Assembly: GCF_005144585.1 (NCBI RefSeq)
Contig: NZ_SSMQ01000026.1
Coordinates: 62,001-126,000 of the forward strand
Reading direction: 5' to 3'
DNA from: Polyangium fumosum
GTDB lineage: Bacteria > Myxococcota_A > Polyangia > Polyangiales > Polyangiaceae
DNA length: 64,000 nt
Every line of letters starts with the position of its first letter. Positions within the stretch are counted from its first letter, which is position 1. A model generated the notes under the pieces. It did not search any database. It had not been told where the DNA came from and saw nothing but the letters and a program-made list of their open reading frames with translations. Of the stretch, positions 1 to 10,644 are shown in pieces. Position numbers and translations under genes: made by a program.

Positions 1-1221
1 CTTGCGCAGCAGGTTCGCGAAGCTCACGGGCCCCGCGGCGAGCAGGTCCGACGTGCGCGGGACGATCTCGCGCGTGGCCCAGACCCGCCTCCACGCCGCG
101 ACGTCGATCCGCTCGCGGATCTTCGCGAAGACAGGGCTCTTTTCAAACACCTGGCGCTCGGCCGGCGAGAGCAGATCCGGGTGCTCGGCCCGCACCGCCT
201 CGAAGATGCCGAGGCACGTGAGCAGCTCCAGGTAGAGGCCCACCCGCAAGAGCCACGCGGGATCGGGGAGGTTTCGCCGCTGCTCGCCGAGGTCCTGCCG
301 GATGGCGTGCAGGTAGAGCATCGCCTTGTCGGTCCCGATCGTGAGGACCGGGAACCACGGGTGGTAGCCGACGTGTAGATCCGGGATGTCCAGCGCGTCG
401 GCTTGCAGCTTGGTGTCGGCCGGGATGAGCCGTTCGAGCAGCCGCGCGTAGAGCGAGCCGAAGCGGCCCGTGTCGTAGATCTCGGCCTCGATCGTGTCTT
501 CGGAGACGTACTTGCTGCCGTCCGTGTGCAGGGCCAGCGTGACGCGGATCTTCTGGTGGAAGAGGTTCGCGAAGGTGAAGGGATCGGCGCCGTCGGGCGT
601 ACGCGCGCGCAGGGACGCGTCGACCTCGGACCAGTCGTAGCCGCGCCCCTCGGGGCTGCCTTCGCGGCGCGGCAGGAGGCCCTGCGGGCTCAACGTCGCC
701 GCGTAGACGGTCTTGTAGAACTCGGCCCACGACGCGTCCGCGATCGCGGGGAACGGGTACGCGGCCGCGGAGACGACCTTCGGTTCGAGGACGACGCCCT
801 GGAGCCCCGGGACGGGGCAAGGCGCGCCGTGGCCCTCGACGTGGGGCAGGAACGCGACCGACATGCGGACCTCGAACGTTCGATGGAACGGCGCGACGTA
901 CGCGTAGAGGTCCTTCACCTGGTAGAGCAGGCAGAGGTCGTCGGTCGGCGCGCCCTCGGCCGCGGTCGACACGAGGCCGGCGTGCTCGCTCGCGCCGAGC
1001 CCGGGGCCGAGCGCCTCGTCCAGGGGCCTTCGGCCGGCCTCGAACGGGACGATATCGATCGCCGGCTCGAGCTCGGCGGACTCCTCCATCGGGTCCTTGC
1101 GCGACTCGAGCTCGCGCATGTACGCCCGCACGAACGCGAGTTTGTCCTCCCAGGACATCCCCGCGACGGGGCTCAGGAGAAGGCGTTTGAAGAGCTTCTT
1201 GAAGTCTCGGGGGTTGTGCAT
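1..1221 (-). CDS. Unrecognised protein, 3' end outside window
   Basis: An open frame of 407 codons reads off the left edge, so the C-terminus is missing. It is rich in aromatic and acidic residues, with no signal peptide or membrane segment seen, and I do not recognise the family. The ATG at 1221 lies 49 bases inside the end of the flavin monooxygenase gene. An alternative ATG at 1158 (residue 22, MSWEDK) would begin 15 bases after that gene's stop and has a G-rich stretch just upstream, so it may be the true start. The tight coupling suggests co-transcription with the monooxygenase and P450. A substrate-handling role in the same pathway is only inference. Confidence 0.6.
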   Translation of the reverse strand, partial: MHNPRDFKKLFKRLLLSPVAGMSWEDKLAFVRAYMRELESRKDPMEESAELEPAIDIVPFEAGRRPLDEALGPGLGASEHAGLVSTAAEGAPTDDLCLLYQVKDLYAYVAPFHRTFEVRMSVAFLPHVEGHGAPCPVPGLQGVVLEPKVVSAAAYPFPAIADASWAEFYKTVYAATLSPQGLLPRREGSPEGRGYDWSEVDASLRARTPDGADPFTFANLFHQKIRVTLALHTDGSKYVSEDTIEAEIYDTGRFGSLYARLLERLIPADTKLQADALDIPDLHVGYHPWFPVLTIGTDKAMLYLHAIRQDLGEQRRNLPDPAWLLRVGLYLELLTCLGIFEAVRAEHPDLLSPAERQVFEKSPVFAKIRERIDVAAWRRVWATREIVPRTSDLLAAGPVSFANLLRK

Positions 1222-2717
1222 GCTTCGTCGCGATCACGCGCCTGCCGGGCGCGCGTATCGAGCTCCTCCTCGAGGTCCGCGTAGAGCGAAGGATCCACCG
1301 GAAGGAGGAACTCGCGGAAGGGATTTTGCGGCAGCCTCCGCGTCCGCGCTCCCATGTCCCGGCAAAGGTCGTCGATGTAGTGGAAGTTCCAGGGCACGAC
1401 GCACGCGCCGGCCGTGAACGCGTCCGGCCGCTCGCGCTTGCGGTAGGCGATCCACTCGTCGATGCGCGCGATCACCTCCTCCCGCGGCGGCAGCTTCATC
1501 CGGCCCAGGAAGAGCTCGCAGAGCCACCGCGCCCCGACCTCCGAGGTGAGCTGGCTGTAGAGGCTGTTCACGAAGCCGCAAAAGCCGAGTCCCGGGACGT
1601 CGGGATGGTAGAGGCCACGATAAAGCCGGAACGTTCCGTCCTCGTCCTGCACGACGCGCCGGAGCGAGGGGTCGAGGAAAGGGAACTCCTGGCGGAAGCC
1701 CGTCCCGAAGATCACGACGTCGGCCGGGATGCGCTTTCCCTGGGAGGTCTCCACGGCGCCTTCGTGAAACCGAGCGATCTCGCCCCGCGCGAGCTTCAGC
1801 GTCCCGCGCTGCGCGGCCTCGTAAAAGCCTGGGGGCGTCATGTTCAGCGAGCAACCGACGCCGCTCAGCGGCATCTCGGGCCGGAGGCCGCTCTTGCTGA
1901 GCCCGAGGTCCATGTCGAGGGCGGCCATGACCCCGCCCCAGTACTGGGCGACGAACCCGCTGGCCCTCTCGTGGAGCGCGCGCTCAAAACCCTCGGCGCC
2001 CGGGTACGGGAAAAACATCTCGGTGAAGCGGTTCAGGAGCAGGTACTTCGTGGGCACGACCCCGAAGAGGAACCGCGGCGCCTTCCAGCCGACGCTCCGG
2101 TGGACGAGCGTCACCTCGCGGGCGGGCTCCACCGAGAGGGCAGCCACGTCGCACGCCGACTTCGAGAACCCCACGACGACCACACGTTTGCCCCGGAGGA
2201 GGCTCGTGTCGTGAAATGCCGTCGTGTGCAGCACGACGCCCCCGTTCGCCTCGAACGCCTCGCGCCCGGGGGCCTCGGGGATGTGCGGCAGGCTGAAGAG
2301 GCCGCTCGAAAGGATCACCTGATCGAAAGCGTGGGTTTTCCGCTCGGATTCGGGCGCGCCGACAGGCCGCGTGTCCACGGCGAACCCGCCTCCGTCGCGC
2401 CGGCGAACCTGATCGACCTGGGTGCGCAGGCGGACGTGCCGTGTCACGCCGAAATGGTCGGCGTACCTCGAAAGATAGGCCTGGACCTCTGCGCCCGCGG
2501 GCCACTCGGGGTAGTGGCTGGGCATGGGAAAATCGGAGAATGCGTAGGTGTCGCGGGCGTTTTGCGTCTGGAGGCCGGGGTAGCGGCGCGAGCGCGCCCA
2601 GACGCCGCCGACCTCGTCCTCTTTTTCGAACACCGTGACGTCGAAGCCGCCCCGCAGGAACGTCTTCGCAGCCACGAGCCCGCTCAATCCGCCCCCGATG
2701 ATCCCCACCGATGCCAT
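1173..2717 (-). CDS. Flavin-containing monooxygenase (FMO/Baeyer-Villiger class)
   Basis: This is a class B flavoprotein monooxygenase that would use FAD and NAD(P)H to oxygenate a small molecule. The N-terminus carries an FAD Rossmann motif (GIIGGGLSG), followed by an acidic residue ending the second strand (VFEKE) and GGVW. A motif resembling the FMO fingerprint (GVVLHTTAF) precedes a second dinucleotide site (VVVVGFSKSACDVA) and a late GTGF segment. Length (about 514 residues) fits the family. An ATG four codons upstream (2729) is in frame, but the GGAGGGG between the two acts as a ribosome site for the ATG at 2717. It lies downstream of the P450 and overlaps the next gene, as expected for a tailoring operon. 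The substrate is unknown. Confidence 0.88.
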   Translation of the reverse strand: MASVGIIGGGLSGLVAAKTFLRGGFDVTVFEKEDEVGGVWARSRRYPGLQTQNARDTYAFSDFPMPSHYPEWPAGAEVQAYLSRYADHFGVTRHVRLRTQVDQVRRRDGGGFAVDTRPVGAPESERKTHAFDQVILSSGLFSLPHIPEAPGREAFEANGGVVLHTTAFHDTSLLRGKRVVVVGFSKSACDVAALSVEPAREVTLVHRSVGWKAPRFLFGVVPTKYLLLNRFTEMFFPYPGAEGFERALHERASGFVAQYWGGVMAALDMDLGLSKSGLRPEMPLSGVGCSLNMTPPGFYEAAQRGTLKLARGEIARFHEGAVETSQGKRIPADVVIFGTGFRQEFPFLDPSLRRVVQDEDGTFRLYRGLYHPDVPGLGFCGFVNSLYSQLTSEVGARWLCELFLGRMKLPPREEVIARIDEWIAYRKRERPDAFTAGACVVPWNFHYIDDLCRDMGARTRRLPQNPFREFLLPVDPSLYADLEEELDTRARQARDRDEACTTPETSRSSSNAFS

Positions 2718-2776
2718 ACGCCCCTCCATGCTCGAAGAAAGAACCCGGATGGTAGGGCAAAGGGAGGCCGGGGGCT

Positions 2777-2936
2777 AGAGCGCCGACCCGTTCGGCGCTC
2801 TGCGAGATCGCGCAGCGAGCTCGCCTCGGGGGGTGAATCGCCCGGGCTTTGCCTGGGCGAGAGGGGGACGCGAGGCGTCCCCCTCGGGACAAAAGAGCTA
2901 GAACATCGAGCGGTTGTCGAACCGCTCGATGTTCTA
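2777..2936. repeat. Two hairpins and a direct repeat between P450 and FMO genes
   Basis: A 10-bp stem (2777-2786 with 2792-2801) and a perfect 17-bp stem with a 4-base GTCG loop (2899-2915 with 2920-2936) sit in the 220-base gap. The 14-mer CTAGAGCGCCGACC begins at both 2775 and 2934, so the intervening 159 bases are bounded by a direct repeat. There is no T-run on the minus strand, so this is not a textbook terminator. An mRNA processing or stabilising element, or a small repeat insertion, is possible. Confidence 0.6.
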
Positions 2937-2950
2937 GAGCGCCGACCTGC

Positions 2951-4150
2951 TCACCAGGTGACCGGGAACTCGTGCATGCCGTAGACGGCGGAGCCGTCCT
3001 TGAACGAGAGCTCCTCGAAAGGCACGGCGGCCCGCAGCTCGGGGATGCGCTTGAAGAGCGTGTCGATGACGATCTGCAGCTCCAGCCGCGCGAGGTTCTG
3101 GCCGAGGCACTGGTGCTGGCCGTATCCGAACGCGAGGTGATTCCGGGAGTTCCGCGCGAGGTCGAGCTCGTCGGCGTTCTCGAAGACCTCCGGATCACGA
3201 TTGCCCGTGTTGGCGAGGGCGAAGACGCCTTCTCCAGCCTTGATGGTCACGCCGCCGATCTCCACGTCCTCCTTCGCGACCCGGCCGAGCGCGGACTCCG
3301 CAATGGTGAAGTACCGCAAGAGCTCCTCGACAGCGCTGAGGGTCTTCGAAGGGTCCTCCCGGAGAGCGGCGAGCTTCTCCGGGTGCTGGAGCAGCACCAG
3401 CGTGCTCAGCGAGATCATGTTCGCGGTGGTCTCGTGCCCGGCGAGCAGGAGCAGAAACGCCATGCTCACCATGCCCTCGAAGTCGACGGCGCCATTCTCG
3501 AGCTGCTTCTGGATCTGGCGGCTGAGCAGATCGTCGGTAGGGTTCTGCACCTTGGCGCCCACGAGCTGGCCGAGATACGTCATGAGCGCGACGACCGATC
3601 CCATGATCACCTCGGCCGGCGCCTTCTGATTGACGACGTTCGCAGAATGCGTCTGGAAGAACTCGTGATCGGCGTAGGGCACGCCGAGCAGCTCGCAAAT
3701 GACGAGCGAAGGCACCGGCAAGGAGAGCGCCTGCACGAGGTCGACCGGGCGCGGCCCGGCGAGCATGGCGTCGATGTGCTGGTCCACGATCTGCTGGATG
3801 CGCGGCGCGAGCGCGTTCATCCGCTGGAGCGTGAACTCACCGAGCACCGCCCTTCGCGCGGGCCCGTGCTCGGGCGGGTCCAGTTCGAGCAGCATCGGCT
3901 TGAGGTTGCTCGACGGCGGGCGCTCGTACGCGAGCGAGGGGAAATTGGGGTCGCGCCGGTTCGAGCTGAACCGCGGGTCGGACAGGATCGTCCGGATGTC
4001 CTTGTGGCTCGTGGCGACCCACACGACCCTTCCATTGGGGAGTTTGACCTTGGAGAGGGGCGCCTCCTCGCGGAGCTTGCGATGCTCCACGGGCGGCGCG
4101 AACGGGCAGGTTCGGGTGACGGGAAGCGTGGGAACGGCATCGGCGGACAT
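2951..4150 (-). CDS. Cytochrome P450
   Basis: A soluble bacterial P450 of 399 residues, a typical length. The I-helix oxygen-activation motif AGHETT is near residues 238-243, the ExxR motif (EELLR) near 275-279, and the heme-thiolate loop FGYGQHQCLG near 341-350 with Cys348 as ligand. No membrane anchor is seen. It would hydroxylate or otherwise oxidise a small molecule, taking electrons from a ferredoxin system not encoded here. It shares orientation with the flavin monooxygenase downstream and is divergent from a TetR regulator, which probably controls it. The substrate cannot be deduced; family assignment is secure. Confidence 0.95.
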   Translation of the reverse strand: MSADAVPTLPVTRTCPFAPPVEHRKLREEAPLSKVKLPNGRVVWVATSHKDIRTILSDPRFSSNRRDPNFPSLAYERPPSSNLKPMLLELDPPEHGPARRAVLGEFTLQRMNALAPRIQQIVDQHIDAMLAGPRPVDLVQALSLPVPSLVICELLGVPYADHEFFQTHSANVVNQKAPAEVIMGSVVALMTYLGQLVGAKVQNPTDDLLSRQIQKQLENGAVDFEGMVSMAFLLLLAGHETTANMISLSTLVLLQHPEKLAALREDPSKTLSAVEELLRYFTIAESALGRVAKEDVEIGGVTIKAGEGVFALANTGNRDPEVFENADELDLARNSRNHLAFGYGQHQCLGQNLARLELQIVIDTLFKRIPELRAAVPFEELSFKDGSAVYGMHEFPVTW

Positions 4151-4201
4151 GGTTCACCTCGATTGGGGCGTCCAGGCTAGCCGGCCGGCAAGCACAGCAC
4201 A

Positions 4202-4255
4202 AGCCGATCGGCTAGGAGGGGGAGCGTGGAAAGCGTGCCGATCGGAAAGCGTGCC
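4202..4255. promoter_or_regulatory. Candidate TetR operator region
   Basis: In the divergent gap between the P450 and tetR genes there is a perfect 12-bp palindrome (AGCCGATCGGCT, 4202-4213). It is followed by a 12-bp direct repeat (GGAAAGCGTGCC at 4228 and 4244, period 16) around a second GCCGATCGG core. TetR proteins normally bind such palindromes beside their own gene. The assignment is inferred from position and symmetry. Confidence 0.4.
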
Positions 4256-4302
4256 GGACGACGAGGAGCCGGAGTAGTGTCCGGGGCCCGCGAGGAGAGC
4301 GC

Positions 4303-4908
4303 ATGACTGCCGGCACCGCCGCCACCGACACCCGATCTCGACTGCTCGACACCGCGCTGAGGCTGTTCAGTGAGCACGGGGTGGAGGGCACGTCGTTGCA
4401 GATGATCGCCGACGAGCTCGGCGTCACGAAGGCCGCCGTCTACTACCACTTCAAGACGAAGGACGAGATCACGGAGGCCGTCGCCGCGCCCGCGGTCCAG
4501 GAGCTCGGCCAGATCGCCGAGGAGGCGCGGAAGAAACGGAGCCGGGGCGCGCAGATCGATCAGGCGCTGACGGGATTCGTCGAGCTCATCGTTCGCCAGC
4601 GCTTGCTGCTCGGCCTGTACAACCGCGACCCGGGGATGCAGCGGGTCGTCAACAGGACGCTCCAGGCGCCGCACGGCGAGGACGTCAAAACCGGAATGAA
4701 GACGGTGCTCGCCGGCGAGGACCCGAGCCTGGCCGACGCGATCACGGTGCACGTGGTGTTCACGGGCCTCGCAATGGCCGGCGGCGCGCCCGAATACGCG
4801 GGCATCGACGACGACACGTTGCGCGAGCACCTGCTCGACGCGGGCCGGCGGCTGCTCGGCCGCCCCCGCCCCAAACGCCCGGGCCACGGCGGGAGGGTCG
4901 AGCCGTGA
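4303..4908 (+). CDS. TetR/AcrR-family transcriptional regulator
   Basis: A 201-residue protein with the classic N-terminal TetR helix-turn-helix. After SRLLDTALRLFSEHG comes GTSLQMIADELGVTKAAVYYHF, whose end is the recognition helix with the conserved YYHF. The C-terminal helical half is the ligand-binding and dimerisation domain and does not identify a ligand. It is divergent from the P450-FMO operon across 152 bases that contain palindromic sites, so it most likely represses that operon and itself. The ATG at 4303 follows GGAGAGC. Confidence 0.92.
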   Translation: MTAGTAATDTRSRLLDTALRLFSEHGVEGTSLQMIADELGVTKAAVYYHFKTKDEITEAVAAPAVQELGQIAEEARKKRSRGAQIDQALTGFVELIVRQRLLLGLYNRDPGMQRVVNRTLQAPHGEDVKTGMKTVLAGEDPSLADAITVHVVFTGLAMAGGAPEYAGIDDDTLREHLLDAGRRLLGRPRPKRPGHGGRVEP

Positions 4909-4935
4909 CCACCCCCCCACCGCCCCATTCAAACC

Positions 4936-6912
<1,977 letters not shown>

Positions 6913-7031
6913 CGAGGTGTCGGTCTGGTCGAACCTGGGCCCGGCGTCAACGGAGGAACGACACACGAGGGGCCGGGCGCGGCGGGCGCCTTGACGTCTC
7001 GGCCGACCCGTGGTCCGCTCGCCCGGCCGCC

Positions 7032-7517
7032 ATGCACCCGAATCAAGCCTTGATCGAACAATTTTATCGGGCGTTCCAGAAACGGGACGCCGAGGGAATG
7101 ATCGCCTGTTATCACCCCGACGTCGCGTTCTCGGACGCGGTCTTCGTGGGCCTCCGCGCAGCCGAGGCGCGCGGGATGTGGCGCATGCTCTGCGAGCGAG
7201 GGAAAGACCTCACGCTCGAATTCAGCGACGCGCGCGCCGATGATTCCACGGGCAGCGCGCACTGGGAGGCCCGGTATTCGTTCTCGGCGACGGGCCGGCA
7301 GGTGCACAACGTGATCGACGCCTCGTTCGAGTTCCGCGACGGCAAGATCATCCGCCACACGGATCGATTCGACCTCGGGCGCTGGACCCGCATGGCGCTC
7401 GGGCTCCCCGGGCTCGTGCTCGGCTGGACGCCATTCTTCCAGAACGCGGTGCGTAAAAAGGCGCGGAAGGGGCTCGCCGACTACATGGCGAAGAACCCCG
7501 AGCGCGCCGGGGGCTGA
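7032..7517 (+). CDS. NTF2-like / SnoaL-like family protein
   Basis: A 161-residue protein whose first 120 residues match the cone-shaped NTF2/SnoaL-like fold. It begins with QALIEQFYRAFQKRDAEGM, then CYHPDVAFSD, a hydrophobic strand near HNVIDASFEF, and RDGKIIRHTDRFD. These are characteristic of small polyketide-cyclase-like or ketosteroid-isomerase-like proteins that bind a hydrophobic ligand. The C-terminal tail after residue 125 is hydrophobic then basic (AVRKKARKG) and may contact membrane. It is transcribed away from thiC; function is unknown beyond the fold. Confidence 0.8.
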   Translation: MHPNQALIEQFYRAFQKRDAEGMIACYHPDVAFSDAVFVGLRAAEARGMWRMLCERGKDLTLEFSDARADDSTGSAHWEARYSFSATGRQVHNVIDASFEFRDGKIIRHTDRFDLGRWTRMALGLPGLVLGWTPFFQNAVRKKARKGLADYMAKNPERAGG

Positions 7518-7650
7518 CGCCGCGGCCGCCGGGGAGGATCCCCGCGGCCCCCCGCACTTCGCGCGTGGCTCTCGACGCAGGTCCGCTTATCATGCGAGCT
7601 CCGACGGCCGCGCGCGCGGCCCCTTCCGGACCCCAACGGCGAGGCTTCGC

Positions 7651-9660
7651 ATGCGATATCGACGGCTCATCCCGCTCTGCTTTCTCCCGGCCCTCCACGT
7701 GCTCGTTCCCGGCTGCTCGGACGACGTCTCCGCGTTCGGGATCGCCGACGCGGTCGTCACGATCGACGCGCGCGCCAAGCCCGGCGCCGCGGTCAACGTC
7801 AAGGTCGACGCACGAAATAGCGGACAGGCGACCTGGGTGCCCGGCGAGGTCACGCTCGCGCTGCCGGACGGGCAAGGCTTCACGAGCGCGTCGCTCGCGC
7901 TCGCGGGCGAGGTGGATCCGGGCGGCACCGGCACGTTCCAGGGCAAGCTGACCGCGCCCGTGCGCACGGGGCTCTTCAAGCTGAACTTCGACGCGCGGTA
8001 CGAGGGCGAGAAGTTCGGCGCGATCGCCTCGCCCGCGACCGAGATCACGTGTAACGACGGCGTCTACTGCAACGGCGCGGAGCGGCTCGTCGCGGGGCAG
8101 TGTGTGAGCGGGCCGAACCCGTGCGACGACGACGCCGAATGCACGACGGATAGCTGCGACGAGGCGTCGGACACCTGCAAGCACGAGCTCGGACCGGGCT
8201 GCGCGTCCTGCACCTCGGATTGCACGCCGGATTGCACGGGCAAGGTCTGCGGCGACAACGGCTGCGGCGGGAGCTGCGGGAGCTGTCCCGCGGGCCAGGC
8301 GTGCGCGAACGCGACGAACGAGTGCAAACCCGCGAACCAGCCCGGATCCTGCGCGGCGCCGCTCGATCTGCTCCCTGCGGGCACGGCGCTCGTCGGGGTC
8401 CACCAGATCACGGGAGACACGACGAACGGCCTGCACGAGGTCGTGCCGACGTGCAACTCGACGAGCACGGCCGTCGAGGCCGTCTACAAGTTCGAGCTGA
8501 CCGAGAAGATGGGCATCGAGGCGCGCGTCTATAGCTACGACACGGTGCTGCACATCCGGAAGGAAGACCCGGCGACGCCCGCAAACGAGTGCCTGGACGA
8601 CAAACCCGCCGCGACCGTGGGTTGCAGCGACGACGCCTCGCCGCCCGGCGATTACGGCTCACGCGTGGACGCGGCGCTCGATCCGGGGACGTATTACCTC
8701 ATCGTCGACGGGTTCGACGCCTCCCAGCACGGCGCGTTCGACCTGCAGGTGAAGTTCACGGCGAACGGCTGCGTCCCGCATTGCGACGGCCTGTATTGCG
8801 GCACGGACGACGGCTGCGGCGGCGACTGCGGGACGTGCGACACGGGGTTCGCCTGCTCGGCCGAGGGGCGCTGTCGGAAGGATCCGTGCACGCCGGACTG
8901 CGCGGACAAACAATGCGGCGACGACGGCTGCGGCGGGACGTGTGGCTCGTGCGCCGAGGGCTCGCTCTGCGTGCCGGCGACGTCGAAATGCCAGGTCTTC
9001 GCGGACTGCAACAACGAGACGCCGGTGTGTGATCCCCCCTGCGGCGCGGGCGAGTTCTGCGGGACGGACTGCGGCTGCCACGCGGCGAACGAGCCGATGG
9101 CGGATCTCGTGATCGACGAGAAGCGGCTCGCCGAGGAGATCCTCTTCGACGAGCTCGACGTGAGCCCGAACTCGTGCGCGTTCATCGAGGAATGCGTGGG
9201 CGGGACGGGCCTGCGGAAGCTGCTCCGCTTCAGCGTGGAGGCGAAGAACCAGGGCATGGCGACGCTCACGGTGCCGCCGCCGTCGGAGCGGCCGGATCTG
9301 TTCCTCTTCTCGCCCTGCCACGGCCATTACCACTTCAACGGGTTCGCGACGTACGCGCTGCTCGACAAGGACGGCAAGGAGATCGTGACCGGGCGCAAGC
9401 AGGCGTATTGCATGGAGGACACGCAGCAGATCGCCCTCGGCCCGAACGTGGGCTGCAACAAGATCTACACGTGCGAGGATCAAGGCATCCAGCGCGGCTG
9501 GTCGGATCTTTATGGCAACACGCTCGATTGCCAGTGGCTCGACATCACGGGCGTGCCGGCGGGGGATTACTTCATCCAGGTGAAGCTGAACCCGAGCCGC
9601 GAGTTCGAGGAGGTCAGCCTCGACAACAACACGGCCACGGTGCCGGTGACGATCCAGTAA
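7651..9660 (+). CDS. Lysyl-oxidase-like lipoprotein with Cys-rich repeats
   Basis: A 669-residue exported protein. A signal peptide ends at a lipobox-like VPGC, followed by a CARDB-like beta domain. Three disintegrin-like Cys clusters (C-G-D-N/D-G-C-G-G-x-C-G-x-C) surround a beta-rich pre-peptidase-type domain. The last 180 residues are a lysyl oxidase catalytic domain. It has the copper motif CHGHYH (His557, 559, 561), the cofactor lysine in GRKQAYCMEDT (Lys583) and the partner tyrosine in SDLYGNTLDCQW (Tyr621), then the typical DITGVPAGDYFIQV ending. In animal lysyl oxidases these Lys and Tyr form lysyl tyrosylquinone, so an active amine oxidase acting at the cell surface is predicted. No substrate gene is adjacent. 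Confidence 0.87.
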   Translation: MRYRRLIPLCFLPALHVLVPGCSDDVSAFGIADAVVTIDARAKPGAAVNVKVDARNSGQATWVPGEVTLALPDGQGFTSASLALAGEVDPGGTGTFQGKLTAPVRTGLFKLNFDARYEGEKFGAIASPATEITCNDGVYCNGAERLVAGQCVSGPNPCDDDAECTTDSCDEASDTCKHELGPGCASCTSDCTPDCTGKVCGDNGCGGSCGSCPAGQACANATNECKPANQPGSCAAPLDLLPAGTALVGVHQITGDTTNGLHEVVPTCNSTSTAVEAVYKFELTEKMGIEARVYSYDTVLHIRKEDPATPANECLDDKPAATVGCSDDASPPGDYGSRVDAALDPGTYYLIVDGFDASQHGAFDLQVKFTANGCVPHCDGLYCGTDDGCGGDCGTCDTGFACSAEGRCRKDPCTPDCADKQCGDDGCGGTCGSCAEGSLCVPATSKCQVFADCNNETPVCDPPCGAGEFCGTDCGCHAANEPMADLVIDEKRLAEEILFDELDVSPNSCAFIEECVGGTGLRKLLRFSVEAKNQGMATLTVPPPSERPDLFLFSPCHGHYHFNGFATYALLDKDGKEIVTGRKQAYCMEDTQQIALGPNVGCNKIYTCEDQGIQRGWSDLYGNTLDCQWLDITGVPAGDYFIQVKLNPSREFEEVSLDNNTATVPVTIQ

Positions 9661-9665
9661 TCCCC

Positions 9666-10445
9666 ATGCATTACAAGGACGGCCCCCGCCCCCGCCTGTT
9701 CGCGCACCGCGGCGCCTCGGCCGCGGCGCCCGAGAACACGCTGCCCGCCTTCGCCGCCGCGCTCGCGGCGGGGGCGGACCGCCTCGAGCTCGACGTCCAC
9801 CTCACGGCCGACGAGGAGGTGATCGTCCTGCACGACGAGGACGTGGCGCGCACGACGGACGGCGCGGGGCCGGCCTCGAAGAGACGTTTCGCGGAGATTC
9901 GCGCGCTCGACGCGGGATACACGTTCACGGATCCGGACGGCGCGTTTCCCTTTCGAGGCCGCGGCATCCGGATCCCGACGCTCGCCGAGGTGCTCACGTC
10001 GCTGCCGGGCGTGCCGCTCAACATCGAGCTGAAGGTCGACGACGAGGCGCTCGTCACCGCGGTGAAATGGGTGCTCGATCGGCACGACGGGCGGGAGCGG
10101 GTGCTGCTGACGGCGGAGACGGGCTCGCTCATGGGGAAGATCCGACAGCGGATCCCGGGGGTGCTGACGGGGATGAGCTTGCCCGAGTCGCTTGCGTTTC
10201 TCTGCAATGGGGGAAACCCGGGCTACGTGGCGCGGGGGTTTGCCTTGCAGGTGCCGACGAGCCTGGCGGGGATCCCGATCGTGACGCCGTATTTCGTGGA
10301 GGTCGCGCACACGTGCGGGCTGGAGGTGCACGCGTGGGTGATCAACGACGAGGCCGAGATGCGCGCGCTCCTCGCGATGGGCGTGGATGGGATCATGACG
10401 GACGACCCGGAGCTCGGCGCGCGGGTGCTCGGTCGGGGGAGCTGA
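9666..10445 (+). CDS. Glycerophosphodiester phosphodiesterase
   Basis: A 259-residue GDPD-family TIM barrel that hydrolyses glycerophosphodiesters to glycerol-3-phosphate and an alcohol. The catalytic His-Arg (FAHRGAS) with PENT is at the N-terminus. ELDVHLTADEEVIVLHDE supplies the metal-binding acidic residues and second His, and NIELK is further on. The C-terminal VHAWVINDEAEMRALLAMGVDGIMTDDP is diagnostic. No signal peptide is seen, so it acts in the cytoplasm. The ATG at 9666 is 5 bases after the lysyl-oxidase stop, suggesting co-transcription. Confidence 0.95.
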   Translation: MHYKDGPRPRLFAHRGASAAAPENTLPAFAAALAAGADRLELDVHLTADEEVIVLHDEDVARTTDGAGPASKRRFAEIRALDAGYTFTDPDGAFPFRGRGIRIPTLAEVLTSLPGVPLNIELKVDDEALVTAVKWVLDRHDGRERVLLTAETGSLMGKIRQRIPGVLTGMSLPESLAFLCNGGNPGYVARGFALQVPTSLAGIPIVTPYFVEVAHTCGLEVHAWVINDEAEMRALLAMGVDGIMTDDPELGARVLGRGS

Positions 10446-10468
10446 GGCGGGCCGGTTTCGCGGCGGGG

Positions 10469-10518
10469 GTCGACAGCAAAGTCGCTCGCGCCGACGGCAA
10501 CGTCGCTCGCGCCGACGG
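10469..10518. repeat. Short copy of the 21-bp repeat
   Basis: About 2.4 copies of the 21-bp unit that forms the large array at 11449-11784. There is one degenerate copy (10469-10489), one exact (10490-10510) and one truncated (10511-10518), followed by a small hairpin GGGCAGTTCTGCCC. Together with the large array it brackets the lipoprotein gene between them. Confidence 0.85.
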
Positions 10519-10644
10519 GTCGTGGGCAGTTCTGCCCAATGGCCGCTTCCGTTTCCGCGACCGCGACCGCCTCCGCTTGGCGCTCTGAGGCAACTCGATC
10601 TGCCTCAGGCTCCGTGGTAGCGTGTTCTGTATCTCCTCACGCGA

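Noticed and set aside
143-1237. Arg/Pro/Ala-rich open frame overlapping the first gene
   Set aside because: It is a shadow of the 1-1221 gene. Its composition is that of an out-of-frame high-GC translation, while the other frame has balanced composition.
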